Source of the DNA: Bacillus sp. S3
GTDB taxonomy: Bacteria > Bacillota > Bacilli > Bacillales > Cytobacillaceae
Length of the DNA stretch: 64,000 nucleotides
Direction of reading: 5' to 3'
Assembly (NCBI RefSeq): GCF_005154805.1
Contig: NZ_CP039727.1
Coordinates: 5,372,473-5,436,472, forward strand
In this document: one piece after another, positions 17,103 through 24,948 of the stretch
Position numbering within the stretch: position 1 is the stretch's first letter
Layout of the letters: every line of letters begins with the position of its first letter
Notes under the pieces: generated by a model
Databases searched by the model: none
What the model was told of the DNA's origin: nothing
The model's input: only the letters and a program-made list of their open reading frames with translations
Made by a program: the position numbers and the translations under genes

Positions 17103-18014
17103 TTAGTTGATTCGTCCTTCTTCTCTTAATATTTGTTCAAATGCCGACACCACGTCCATATCATAATGGGATCCAGCGAGTCTTTTAAGTTCATCTATTG
17201 CAATCTGTTCTTTAAACGCTTTTCTATACGCCCGATCTTCTGTCATTGCATCGAATGTATCACTCACAGCAATAATTCTTGCTTCTAAAAGGATGTTATC
17301 TCCCCTTAATCCATACGGGTAGCCAGTGCCATTTATCCTTTCATGGTGCTGTTCAATAATAGGAGACAGCTCCTTATAATAGGAGTTCTTCACCATTTCT
17401 GCGCCATCGACAGGGTGTTTCTTGATTATTTCAAATTCTTCATCTGTTAAACGCCCAGTTTTATTTAATATCTCAATAGGCACATGAATTTTACCAATAT
17501 CATGAAGCACTGCAGCCACTGTTAAATTCTCTAATTGTTCTTTACTTAGTTTTAATTTTTTTGCTATTTTTACAGAATACTTTGCCACTCGATCACTATG
17601 TTTATGGGTATATCTATCTTTTAATTCTACTTGTTTCATAATTTCCATAAGGGAAGATATATCCTTACTAATATGAACAAAGGTTTGTTCCGTAAACACG
17701 CATAATAAGGTTACTTTCGAAAGGGTGGTAAAGTGGATTGGATTATTAAGACCTTTTGCAGAAAAATAATCTTCGGGACCTAGTGTAAACTTTTTATGAT
17801 CTAGTTCACAAACGACTTGCCCAGATAATAGATAATAAAACTCCAGAGCTTTAGCGTTCTCGCTTGGATAAACATAGAACATTCTACCTTCTTCTATTAC
17901 TTGGTGGATAATTTCAACTCCATCCCCCCGGGTTAACAAACTAAATACTCCATTATTCTCGAAATCTACCTTTTCGACAAAAGACCCTTTTTTTCCAATC
18001 ATAAATCCTTTCAT
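17103..18014 (-). CDS. cupin + HD-GYP domain phosphohydrolase (c-di-GMP phosphodiesterase type)
   Basis: 303 aa. Residues about 30-110 form a cupin-like beta-barrel ('MFYVYPSENAKALEFYYLLSGQVVCEL...GPEDYFSAKGL'). Residues 125-295 are an HD-GYP domain, with His139 region 'HSDRVAKYS', HD at 171-172 in 'LHDIGK', 'HHERINGTGYP' (223-233) and 'ARIIAVSDTFDAMTEDRAYR' (245-264). HD-GYP enzymes hydrolyse cyclic di-GMP or related dinucleotides. The start follows GGGGGAT. Immediately upstream on the same strand is a secreted-protein gene whose leader holds a c-di-GMP riboswitch, which supports a c-di-GMP role. The cupin part may sense a ligand (inference). Confidence 0.85.
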   Translation of the reverse strand: MKGFMIGKKGSFVEKVDFENNGVFSLLTRGDGVEIIHQVIEEGRMFYVYPSENAKALEFYYLLSGQVVCELDHKKFTLGPEDYFSAKGLNNPIHFTTLSKVTLLCVFTEQTFVHISKDISSLMEIMKQVELKDRYTHKHSDRVAKYSVKIAKKLKLSKEQLENLTVAAVLHDIGKIHVPIEILNKTGRLTDEEFEIIKKHPVDGAEMVKNSYYKELSPIIEQHHERINGTGYPYGLRGDNILLEARIIAVSDTFDAMTEDRAYRKAFKEQIAIDELKRLAGSHYDMDVVSAFEQILREEGRIN

Positions 18015-18035
18015 GATATCCCCCTTAATACGAAT

Positions 18036-18064
18036 AAAAACGAGCTCAATAAGAACTCGTTTTT
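18036..18064 (-). terminator. terminator after coiled-coil gene
   Basis: AAAAACGAG / CTCGTTTTT stem with an 11-base loop, ending in T on the minus strand. It separates the riboswitch-controlled gene from the HD-GYP gene, so the latter may need its own promoter or read-through. Confidence 0.7.
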
Positions 18065-18100
18065 ATTTTACTATAAATTTTTCAGAAATGTGAAATAATA

Positions 18101-18790
18101 TCAACATCCGACTATTCTAATCGGATCAATCCACACCCACTTATCAGCAAAACGAACTAGCTTCCAGCTGCACTCAGCTTGAACGCCCTTTCCAGCAGCC
18201 TTTTTAATCGTTTCATCCGACATTTTAAGTGTTTCTTCATATACACCAGTAATGACCTTATCTAAATCCTTTGTAAAACGTTTCGTTTTTTCATCATATT
18301 TCGCTGATTTTTCATTCAGCTTCTGATTCAGCTTATTGATTTTTTCTTCTAACTTTTGAACGTCTTTATCATCTCCGGACAACAGCTGTCCTGTAGCCTT
18401 ATTAATTTCCTGATTGATCTCGGTTATTTTACTATTAATTTTGGCTTGTTCATCTTCTAACTTGGCACTAATTTCTGCTAACTTCTTATTTAATTCTTCT
18501 TGTTTTTTCACATCATTTTTAGAAGACTCTAAATTAGATAAAGTTTTTTCTCTTTCATTTTTTAACTTTACGACTTGATCTCCTTCTTCGATTTTGCGAA
18601 TGTCAAGGAGGTAGTCGGCTTGCAATCGATCTGCTCTTCCTACCGCTTCTTCTATCTTTTTATCAATTTCCTTGTTTGCCTTTTCAATTAATTCAATTCC
18701 CTTTTGATAATCATCCTCAGCAGCAAAAGCTGGAGAAGCAATTCCTAAAAATACTGCAGCTGATAATAAAATCGCCAATACTTTTTTCAT
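18101..18790 (-). CDS. secreted coiled-coil protein under c-di-GMP riboswitch control
   Basis: 229 aa. There is a clear signal peptide (1-23, cut after 'SPAFA'). About 150 residues of highly charged heptad-like coiled coil (35-190) follow, rich in Lys, Glu and Asn with repeated 'EEKINKLNQKLNEKSAKYDEK'-like patterns. The compact C-terminus contains 'CSWKLVRFADKWVWIDPIRIVGC' (207-229), where two cysteines could form a disulfide. I do not recognise a family. The mRNA leader carries a c-di-GMP-I aptamer and a terminator hairpin, so its synthesis should track cyclic di-GMP. A role in surface or biofilm behaviour is plausible but not shown. Confidence 0.75.
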   Translation of the reverse strand: MKKVLAILLSAAVFLGIASPAFAAEDDYQKGIELIEKANKEIDKKIEEAVGRADRLQADYLLDIRKIEEGDQVVKLKNEREKTLSNLESSKNDVKKQEELNKKLAEISAKLEDEQAKINSKITEINQEINKATGQLLSGDDKDVQKLEEKINKLNQKLNEKSAKYDEKTKRFTKDLDKVITGVYEETLKMSDETIKKAAGKGVQAECSWKLVRFADKWVWIDPIRIVGC

Positions 18791-18826
18791 ACTCTTGCTT
18801 CACACCCCATTTTTCTATTTTAGACG

Positions 18827-18859
18827 ACAAAAAGACCCGAAGGATGAAAAAGGGCCTTT
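18827..18859 (-). terminator. expression-platform terminator of the c-di-GMP riboswitch
   Basis: On the minus strand AAAGGCCC and GGGTCTTT pair (one G-T pair), followed by TTTTTG. The hairpin starts about 10 nt after the aptamer and ends 37 nt before the start codon, as expected for a transcription-terminating switch. Confidence 0.75.
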
Positions 18860-18865
18860 CTTCTT

Positions 18866-18950
18866 TTCGCAACTGGCTGGCATAGTAGATCCCTACTTTA
18901 GCCCCTATAGTTTTGCGTCCGTATCCTTTCAGATAAGTTGCCCTCTGAGT
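18866..18950 (-). ncRNA. cyclic di-GMP-I (GEMM) riboswitch aptamer
   Basis: Read on the minus strand, the leader shows the conserved GEMM-I order. It has GAGGGCAACTT, a GAAAGG tetraloop region, the hallmark ACGCAAAACTATAGGGGCTAAA, a variable stem (GTAGGGATCTAC), then TATGCCAGCCAGTTGC closing the aptamer. The GNRA-like GAAA loop and the CCAGCC receptor-like segment are both present. A TATAAT box lies about 21 nt upstream (18971-18976), and a terminator hairpin follows at 18827-18859. The regulated gene is the secreted coiled-coil protein at 18101-18790. Whether ligand turns expression on or off cannot be decided from inspection. Confidence 0.85.
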
Positions 18951-18970
18951 CTATTTTATTATCTACCATC

Positions 18971-18976
18971 ATTATA
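18971..18976 (-). promoter_or_regulatory. -10 element for the riboswitch transcript
   Basis: A perfect TATAAT on the minus strand about 20 nt before the aptamer. No good -35 hexamer is visible at 17 bp. The rest of the gap up to 19253 (about 280 bp) shows nothing else I can name. Confidence 0.5.
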
Positions 18977-19253
18977 CAGGGTAGAAATACCCAATTCCAT
19001 GACTACTTTTGTCATATTTTGTATTCTAGCAAAACCTATATTGTTCCACTTCCATTTGTGCCTTTGCCTTCACCAATTTCCCAACTCCCTTTCTATATCT
19101 CTTATTATTTATCATTTTTACGCACCCAGGCGGACGTTATGTCAACATAAGGACGGTACTTATTATTTCACCGTGGTCTAAGTAGATTTTTGCATACACA
19201 AAATGAGGTTGGAAATAGTAACATTATACTTACTTAATAACTGGGGGATATAG

Positions 19254-20483
19254 ATGAATTTACAATCTGGAACCTATTATTGGCCTTCTACTTTTCCTGA
19301 TGCACCATCATACCCGGTATTGGAAGAGGACCTTTCTTGTGATGTATTAATCATCGGAGGCGGGAGCTCGGGGGCACAGTGTGCATATTATCTCTCTGAT
19401 ACTAATTTAGATGTGGTTCTAATTGAAAAATCAACAATTGGCAGCGGCAGTACTAGTACGAATACGGCCCTCCTGCAATATTCCGGTGAAAAAATGTTCA
19501 CCAATTTGATCAACACCTTTGGGGAAGATTACATCGAAAGGCATTTACAATTATTAAAGGAGGCGATTAATGAAATTGAGGCAGCCTCAAAGAACGTCAC
19601 CATTGATTGTGAATTCAACAGAAGAGATACCCTCTATTCTGCAAGCTGTGCAGAAGACGTTGAAAGTCTAAAAAAGGAATATGAATTTTTAAAGCAGCAT
19701 AATTGTGACCTTACTTTTTTAACGAAGGAAGAAATTGAAGCAAAATATCCTTTTAGCAGGGATGCCGCTATTTATTCATATAACGATGCAGAAATCAATC
19801 CTTTCAAATACACACATGCACTGTTGGAGTACTCCGCAAAAAAAGGAACCCGAATATATGAACATATGGAAATGAACGGTCATCATTATGATGAAGAACG
19901 GGGAAAGATGATTGTTTCTACAAAGAATGGCCATTCTATCCAAGCACGGTATATTATTTTTGCAGCAGGTTATGAAGGAATAGAAATCAAAAAAGAGAAA
20001 AAGGCCTCCTTTGTAAGTACATATACGGTAACAACCAATCCAGTCGATGATCTCTCTGAATGGTATAACAGGACACTCATTTGGGAAACCGCACGTCCTT
20101 ATTTATTTATGCGGACAACTAGAGATAACCGGATTATCATAGGCGGACTTGATGATAATACTTCGTACCCTGAAGATCGCGATAGTAAATTGATTCACAA
20201 GAAGAATAAACTGATTGAGGAATTTAATAAAATGTTTCCCACTATTCAAGTACAGCCGGAATATTACTTAGCTGCATTTTATGGTGGCACATTGGACGGC
20301 ATTCCGATTATCGGCAAATATGAGGCATTTCCAAATAGCTATTTCCTATTTGCCTTCGGTGATAACGGGACGGTTTACAGCCAGTTGCTGTCGAAGCTTA
20401 TTGTAAAGGAGATTGTTGAAGGGAACTGTCCCGATTTAGCTCTATACTTGCAAGATCGCCCTTTGCTAAACAAGAGTGGATAA
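19254..20483 (+). CDS. FAD-dependent oxidoreductase (DAO family)
   Basis: 409 aa, a D-amino-acid-oxidase/glycine-oxidase-fold flavoprotein. Dinucleotide-binding 'DVLIIGGGSSGAQCAYYL' lies at 30-47 and 'VVLIEKSTIGSGSTS' at 54-68. The later 'ARYIIFAAGYEG' (230-242) and 'DGIPIIGKYEAFPNSYFLFAFGDNGT' (342-367) are the usual C-terminal FAD contacts. The start ATG follows TGGGGGAT. The family oxidises secondary or primary amines; the exact substrate is not deducible. It is monocistronic with a terminator at 20574-20612. It lies just outside the leftmost rlmH-end-like repeat, so it probably belongs to the resident chromosome. Confidence 0.85.
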   Translation: MNLQSGTYYWPSTFPDAPSYPVLEEDLSCDVLIIGGGSSGAQCAYYLSDTNLDVVLIEKSTIGSGSTSTNTALLQYSGEKMFTNLINTFGEDYIERHLQLLKEAINEIEAASKNVTIDCEFNRRDTLYSASCAEDVESLKKEYEFLKQHNCDLTFLTKEEIEAKYPFSRDAAIYSYNDAEINPFKYTHALLEYSAKKGTRIYEHMEMNGHHYDEERGKMIVSTKNGHSIQARYIIFAAGYEGIEIKKEKKASFVSTYTVTTNPVDDLSEWYNRTLIWETARPYLFMRTTRDNRIIIGGLDDNTSYPEDRDSKLIHKKNKLIEEFNKMFPTIQVQPEYYLAAFYGGTLDGIPIIGKYEAFPNSYFLFAFGDNGTVYSQLLSKLIVKEIVEGNCPDLALYLQDRPLLNKSG

Positions 20484-20573
20484 AAATGGGGTAAACCGAA
20501 ACACGGAGTATTTTTTAAAGTTACAGAGGGGAATACCCATGCATTTATGAGTTTATTTTAAGAATTAATTAAG

Positions 20574-20612
20574 AATGGAGCCGCACGTCTTATGATAGTA
20601 GGCTCCATTTTT
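20574..20612 (+). terminator. terminator of the FAD oxidoreductase gene
   Basis: AATGGAGCC / GGCTCCATT 9-bp stem followed by a run of T. Confidence 0.85.
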
Positions 20613-20782
20613 ATTATCCTAAAAAAAGTGAAAACTGCTCACCGTGTAGGTCATTTCGCCAAACCCCTCCAAAAATCATCCCTTAGCTTCAAATACTTCT
20701 CGAATGCAATTTACTAAATAAGTGGGATTTATCCGTCTATTTATCTAATCGGGTGCTTAACCTAAACCCCAACCTTGGCTAA

Positions 20783-20811
20783 AACCTCATTTACTTATGA
20801 TAAGGTTCACC
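20783..20811. mobile_element. rlmH-end-like direct repeat, copy 1 (candidate att site)
   Basis: ACCTCATTTACTTATGATA followed by AGGTTCACC. It matches the 3' end of rlmH plus its downstream flank (copy 4, 27253-27284) over 29 bases with one mismatch, in the same orientation. It is the outer boundary of the suspected rlmH-site insertion chain. Confidence 0.6.
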
Positions 20812-20885
20812 TCATCTACTTAACTGGCAGTTTTGTTAGTCCTTTCAGTCCCCTAAATTAAAAGTAATGATCAAAAAACAACTTT

Positions 20886-20928
20886 TGTGATATAAATCAC
20901 AATTCGCTAACATTATTACTGTTATCAT
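20886..20928 (+). promoter_or_regulatory. FNR-type box and promoter
   Basis: TGTGATATAAATCACA (20886-20901) is a perfect TGTGA-N6-TCACA palindrome, the site of Bacillus FNR and other CRP-family proteins. Its centre is about 41.5 bases before the start site expected from the -10-like TATCAT at 20923-20928, the classical spacing for activation. The only gene downstream is the PAS protein at 21125. Confidence 0.65.
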
Positions 20929-21010
20929 TATTACTGAGGTTAGATAATAATCTGCTAAGAGTAGAGTAGAGAATTTTTCCTCACTACTATTTATACTATT
21001 ACTTTTCATA

Positions 21011-21089
21011 AGGCTGTGTTATAGAATATTGTTGATTTATACTCCCTGTTGGCTGGAGCGGAAATCAACAGACATGTGTAATACAGCCT
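21011..21089. repeat. MITE-like dispersed repeat, family B (short copy)
   Basis: Inverted ends AGGCTGTGTTA / TAATACAGCCT and inner GTTGATTT / AAATCAAC, the same design as 13452-13642 but with the core deleted. It lies in the presumed 5' untranslated leader of the PAS gene. Confidence 0.65.
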
Positions 21090-21124
21090 TTCATAAAGAG
21101 AGCTTGCATAAAGGAGTGTTATAA

Positions 21125-21601
21125 ATGTCTGAAAATAAACTGTCAGAATTAATTAGTCCTGAAGCTATCATTAATTTTGAAACTGGTGCAATTAAAGCGA
21201 GCACTTTGGATTCAATTATCAATCTTTTACCATTTGAAATGGGTTTTTGCGATGCTAACGATATTTTCCGCTGGTATTCAAATAATCCAAACCGTGTCCA
21301 TGGGCGTCGTAACGAAGCAATTGGTCGCCATGTGCTTGAACTTCACCCAAAAGTGGCTCATCATGTTGAAAAATTGTTGAATGATTTCCGTTCAGGAGCA
21401 CGCGACGAATGGGAATTTTGGTTTCCAAAACGCACTGGTGAAACTGGTCAAATTTATCAAAAATTCATGGCAGTACGTGATAAAAACGGAAAATATCTTG
21501 GATGCATGGATGTGACCGTTAATATCGACCTTTTCCAAGGAAAAGAAGGTAAGCATACCCCTGAAACTATTGACGAATTTCTAGCTGTTAAGCCTAAGTA
21601 A
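21125..21601 (+). CDS. stand-alone PAS-domain protein (DUF438 C-terminal type)
   Basis: 158 aa. One PAS domain (about 25-140) closely resembles the C-terminal PAS of DUF438 proteins. It shows 'SIINLLPFEMGFCDANDIFRWYS' (29-51), 'EAIGRHVLELHPK' (64-76), 'VEKLLNDFRSGARDEWEFWF' (81-100), 'YQKFMAVRDKNGKYLGCMDVT' (108-128). There is no kinase or DNA-binding domain. AAAGGAG precedes the ATG. A perfect FNR-type box about 220 bp upstream suggests induction under oxygen limitation. It is probably a small redox or ligand sensor; partner unknown. It lies between rlmH-end-like repeats 1 and 2. Confidence 0.75.
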   Translation: MSENKLSELISPEAIINFETGAIKASTLDSIINLLPFEMGFCDANDIFRWYSNNPNRVHGRRNEAIGRHVLELHPKVAHHVEKLLNDFRSGARDEWEFWFPKRTGETGQIYQKFMAVRDKNGKYLGCMDVTVNIDLFQGKEGKHTPETIDEFLAVKPK

Positions 21602-21640
21602 AACAATTTTTCCATTGGAGAAGCTACTAAAAAACACACT

Positions 21641-21676
21641 GAATCCCCAAATTCAGTGTGTTTTTCTTTATTTATA
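21641..21676 (+). terminator. terminator of the PAS gene
   Basis: AAAACACACTGAAT / ATTCAGTGTGTTTT, a perfect 14-bp stem with loop CCCCAA, followed by T. Confidence 0.9.
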
Positions 21677-21754
21677 GAGGTTTTGGTGGTTACCTATGTA
21701 AAACAATAGATGAATTTACATGCAAGAAAACATTTGGGGAAATCTCCAACTTTT

Positions 21755-21790
21755 GCCTCTATTTATGATACGGTTCACCGCATCAAAGTT
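21755..21790. mobile_element. rlmH-end-like direct repeat, copy 2 (candidate att site)
   Basis: TTATGATACGGTTCACCGC is identical to the last 19 bases of the rlmH coding strand region, in the same orientation. With flanks TGCCTCTA on its left it nearly matches copy 3 (23223-23262) over 27 bases. It marks the 5' edge of the NERD gene fragment. Confidence 0.65.
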
Positions 21791-22159
21791 AAATGAAGGG
21801 CACGAAGAATTAGCCAAACAATTGCTATCCTTGCACCAAACTAAAAATCCATTTTCACAGGTACCTCACTACCAATATGAGGAGCTGGTAAAGAAAATTT
21901 ATTGTAAGTTTTGTTATTCCTTTTCGGTTTCCTTACAAAACCATTTTTTTGTTTGCAAAAAGTGTAAAGGGCATGAAACGACCGAAGATGCCATTTTGCG
22001 GAATGTGAAGGAATTTCAGCTACTATTCCTGAACGGAGGATTACGACTACAACTATTTATGAGTGGTGCAACGTCAATTTAACAAAAAGGACATTTTGCA
22101 GGGTATTAAACAAAAACTTTACCGCGATTGGAAAAACAAGTGATTGCTATTATATATAA
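21783..22159 (+). pseudogene. C-terminal remnant of a NERD-domain protein, frameshifted
   Basis: The frame beginning upstream of 21783 reads '...YEELVKKIYCKFCYSF...FVCKKCKGHETTEDAILRNVKEFQLLF' and then degenerates. A one-base shift near 22034 restores the family's usual end 'PERRITTTTIYEWCNVN' and continues to a stop at 22159. The zinc-ribbon cysteine pairs (CKFC, CKKC) and the 'EDAILRNVKEF...IYEWC' tail are typical of Bacillus nuclease-related-domain (NERD) proteins. The N-terminal nuclease-like domain is missing. The 5' boundary coincides with rlmH-end-like repeat 2, so the gene was probably cut when the segment was inserted or deleted. A non-functional relic is most likely. Confidence 0.65.
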
Positions 22160-22206
22160 ATTTTATATTGGGGGAAGATCGATATTTCTTCGGAGGTAAT
22201 CTCTTC

Positions 22207-23215
22207 CTTTTCCGAACTTGACTCGGCTTCGGACACGACCTTGCTTTTTATGCTCATCCTTGTCCGAGGTCAGCTCATCTTCGGACACCGCCTTGCTTTT
22301 TATGCTCTTCCTTGTCCGAAGTCAGCTCATCTTCGGACACCGCCTTGCTTTTTATGCTCTTCCTTGTCCAAACTTTGCCGTGCTTCGGAAACTATCTTAG
22401 TTTTTGTGCTCTTCCTTGTCCAAAGTCAGCTCATCTTCGGACACCGCCTTGCTTTTTATGCTCTTCCTTGTCCGAACTTTGCCGTGCTTCGGACACTATC
22501 TTAGTTTTTGTGCTCTTCCTTGTCCGAAGTCAGCTCATCTTCGGACACCGCCTTGCTTTTTATGCTCTTCCTTGTCCGAAGTCAGCTCATCTTCGGACAC
22601 CGCCTTGCTTTTTATGCTCTTCCTTGTCCAAACTTTGCCGTGCTTCGGAAACTATCTTAGTTTTTGTGCTCTTCCTTGTCCAAAGTCAGCTCATCTTCGG
22701 ACACCGCCTTGCTTTTTATGCTCTTCCTTGTCCGAGGTCAGCTCATCTTCGGACACATCCTTGCTTTTTATGCTCTTCCTTGTCCGAGGTCAGCTCATCT
22801 TCGGACACATCCTTGCTTTTTATGCTCATCCTTGTCCGAACTTTGCCGTGCTTCGGACACTATCTTAGTTTTTGTGCTCTTCCTTGTCCAAAGTCAGCTC
22901 ATCTTCGGACACCGCCTTGCTTTTTATGCTCTTCCTTGTCCGAACTTAGCCCTGCTTCGGACACTCTCTTGGTTTTTATGCTCATCCTTGTCCAAAGTCA
23001 GCTCATCTTCGGACACCGCCTTGCTTTTTATGCTCTTCCTTGTCCGAACTTTGCCGTGCTTCGGACACTATCTTAGTTTTTATGCTCTTCCTTGTCCGAA
23101 GTCAGCTCATCTTCGGACACACTTTCTCTTTTTTCTCCCTTCCTTTTCCGAAGCTCCCACAGCTTCGGACAACACTCTTTGTTTTCATGCTCTTCCTTGT
23201 CCGAACTTGAACAAT
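22207..23215. repeat. 52-bp hairpin tandem-repeat array (about 19 units)
   Basis: About 1 kb of head-to-tail 52-bp units. Each contains TGTCCGAAG - 9-base spacer - CTTCGGACA (an 8-9 bp hairpin) followed by a T-rich spacer such as CCTTGCTTTTTATGCTCTTC. Two sub-types alternate: one with 'TCAGCTCAT' in the loop, one with 'CTTTGCCGTG'. The last two units (23100-23210) are degenerate. All three plus-strand frames stay largely open, but 52 is not a multiple of three, and no ribosome site or conserved protein is seen, so I regard it as non-coding. Confidence 0.85.
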
Positions 23216-23222
23216 AATAAAG

Positions 23223-23262
23223 CTGCCTCTATTTATGGTACGGTTCACCGTATTGTATCTAA
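23223..23262. mobile_element. rlmH-end-like direct repeat, copy 3 (candidate att site)
   Basis: TGCCTCTATTTATGGTACGG then TTCACCG: near identical to copy 2 and related to the rlmH 3' end, same orientation. It separates the 52-bp repeat array from the germination operon. Confidence 0.6.
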
Positions 23263-23455
23263 ATGAGGATTTTTCACCCTCTTTGATTACGCAGCTACTT
23301 ATCCTGTTTCCACACAGTTTATTACACCTTTTATCTCTTACAATTCAGTTCAAAAAATAGTCCATAAACTACTTTTTGTCCTTACTTCTTTGTAAAATAA
23401 GGATAAATTTTTTTTTATTTCAAATAATAAAAAGAAATTATTAAGGATTGTTCAA

Positions 23456-24940
23456 ATGACAAACACACCAAATAAAAATAACTGCCCAAATTATAAAAAA
23501 ATTAAATATATCCTCAACCAATCACCAGATTTACTTTGCAGGACAATTGAGGTCGCTGGAGGTTGTCTGGAAATTGTCTTTATGAAAAATTTAATTAAGG
23601 CTGAAACAGTTAATGAATATGTTATTAAATTCATTCAACAGCTGCCAAAAAAAGATATAACCTATTCTTATTTAATGAAAAATTTCCCTATTGACGAAGT
23701 AAAGATTGACTTTAAGGAACAAGAAATTATTTCTTCACTTTTAAATGGATTCGTTTATATTTACTTATTAAAAGAAAGTAAAGCCCTTTTAGTAAATTGT
23801 GCTAATCCAATTGAAAGATCCATCGAGAAAGCAGAAACTGAATCTTTGGTATACGGCCCTAAAATTTCGTTTACAGAATCATTGTCTTCTAATATACAAA
23901 TTATTAGACAAAATCTAAATAATTCTAATTTGTGTACGGATGAATTAGAAATAGGAGAACGTGTTAAGAAGAAATTAAGAATTATATATATTAAAGATTT
24001 AACGGATGAAGACATACTAAAAACACTTAAGCAGAAGCTTGAAAATATTACAACTGATGATATAATTGACAGTTCAGTTTTGTCACAGTGTCTTGAAGAT
24101 AATCATTATTCTTTTTTTCCACAGTTTATCATGACAGAGCTGCCCGATCGATTTCTCTATTCTATTTTAAATGGAAGGGTTGGTATCCTTTTAGATCGAA
24201 GCCCAGTGGCTATTATTGGGCCTGCTAATTTTTTTTCGTTTTTTGAATCAACAGAAGATATTTATTTACGCTGGTCTTTGAGTACTTTCATAAGATTTAT
24301 ACGGTTTTTTGCTATGGCTGGATCACTGCTCTTTACAGCATTCTATGTTGCAATCCTTACCTATCACTTTGAACTTATACCATCTAAATTGTTAATTGTC
24401 ATTGGGCAATCACGTTCACAAGTTCCTTTTCCCCCTTTACTAGAAGCAATATTAATGGAATTATTAATTGAATTACTTAGAGAGGCAGGGGCACGTCTTC
24501 CATCAAAAGTAGGTCAAACAATGGGAATTGTTGGAGGAATTGTTATTGGTCAAGCAACTGTTGAGGCTGGCTTAACTAGCAATATTTTAATTATTATCGT
24601 GGCATTTAGTGCATTAGGGGCTTTTTCAGCTCCAATTTATGAGATGGGGACTGCTATAAGAATTGCCAGATTTCCTTTCATTATTCTAGCAGGTGTTTGG
24701 GGTTTTAATGGGATTATGATCGGTGTCTGTGTACTAGTTGTCCACTTGTTAAAGTTGACATCCTTAAATAGACCTTATCTTGCACCTCTATACCCGTTTA
24801 GGATAAAGGATTTAAAATACTTCCTCATACGGCTTCCACACCATTTTTATAGGAAACGTCCTGTTGTCAATCGTCCATTAAACGTATTCCGGATAGGAAG
24901 GAAATCTAAAAAAACAGAAAACGATTTAGATGAATTTTGA
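23456..24940 (+). CDS. gerXA: spore germination receptor A subunit (GerAA family)
   Basis: 494 aa, normal for GerXA proteins. A large N-terminal cytoplasmic domain (about 1-265) contains 'NGRVGILLDRSPVAIIGPANFFSFFESTEDIYLRW' (235-270). About five membrane segments follow (280-310, 355-380, 385-410, 420-440 region) with 'PSKLLIVIGQSRSQVPFPPLLEAILMEL' (318-345). The basic tail ends 'NRPLNVFRIGRKSKK'. The A subunit forms the nutrient-gated channel of GerA-type receptors in the spore inner membrane. It is first gene of a complete A-B-C operon, with the B gene starting 8 bp after its stop. The operon lies inside the segment chain at rlmH, so it may be horizontally gained. Confidence 0.92.
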   Translation: MTNTPNKNNCPNYKKIKYILNQSPDLLCRTIEVAGGCLEIVFMKNLIKAETVNEYVIKFIQQLPKKDITYSYLMKNFPIDEVKIDFKEQEIISSLLNGFVYIYLLKESKALLVNCANPIERSIEKAETESLVYGPKISFTESLSSNIQIIRQNLNNSNLCTDELEIGERVKKKLRIIYIKDLTDEDILKTLKQKLENITTDDIIDSSVLSQCLEDNHYSFFPQFIMTELPDRFLYSILNGRVGILLDRSPVAIIGPANFFSFFESTEDIYLRWSLSTFIRFIRFFAMAGSLLFTAFYVAILTYHFELIPSKLLIVIGQSRSQVPFPPLLEAILMELLIELLREAGARLPSKVGQTMGIVGGIVIGQATVEAGLTSNILIIIVAFSALGAFSAPIYEMGTAIRIARFPFIILAGVWGFNGIMIGVCVLVVHLLKLTSLNRPYLAPLYPFRIKDLKYFLIRLPHHFYRKRPVVNRPLNVFRIGRKSKKTENDLDEF

Positions 24941-24948
24941 GGTGGATA

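Noticed and set aside
18795..19181. Plus-strand frame of 128 aa opposite the riboswitch
   Set aside because: It is antisense to the aptamer and promoter, low-complexity Phe/Leu/Ser-rich, with no ribosome site.
22207..23215. CRISPR array
   Set aside because: The units are contiguous 52-bp tandem repeats without unique spacers; the 'spacers' themselves are repeated, and no cas genes are near.
22312..23266. Repeat-rich protein genes of 150-254 aa in the hairpin array
   Set aside because: Three overlapping plus-strand frames are open only because the repeat lacks stops. The 52-bp period shifts frame each unit, and none has a ribosome site or recognisable protein.
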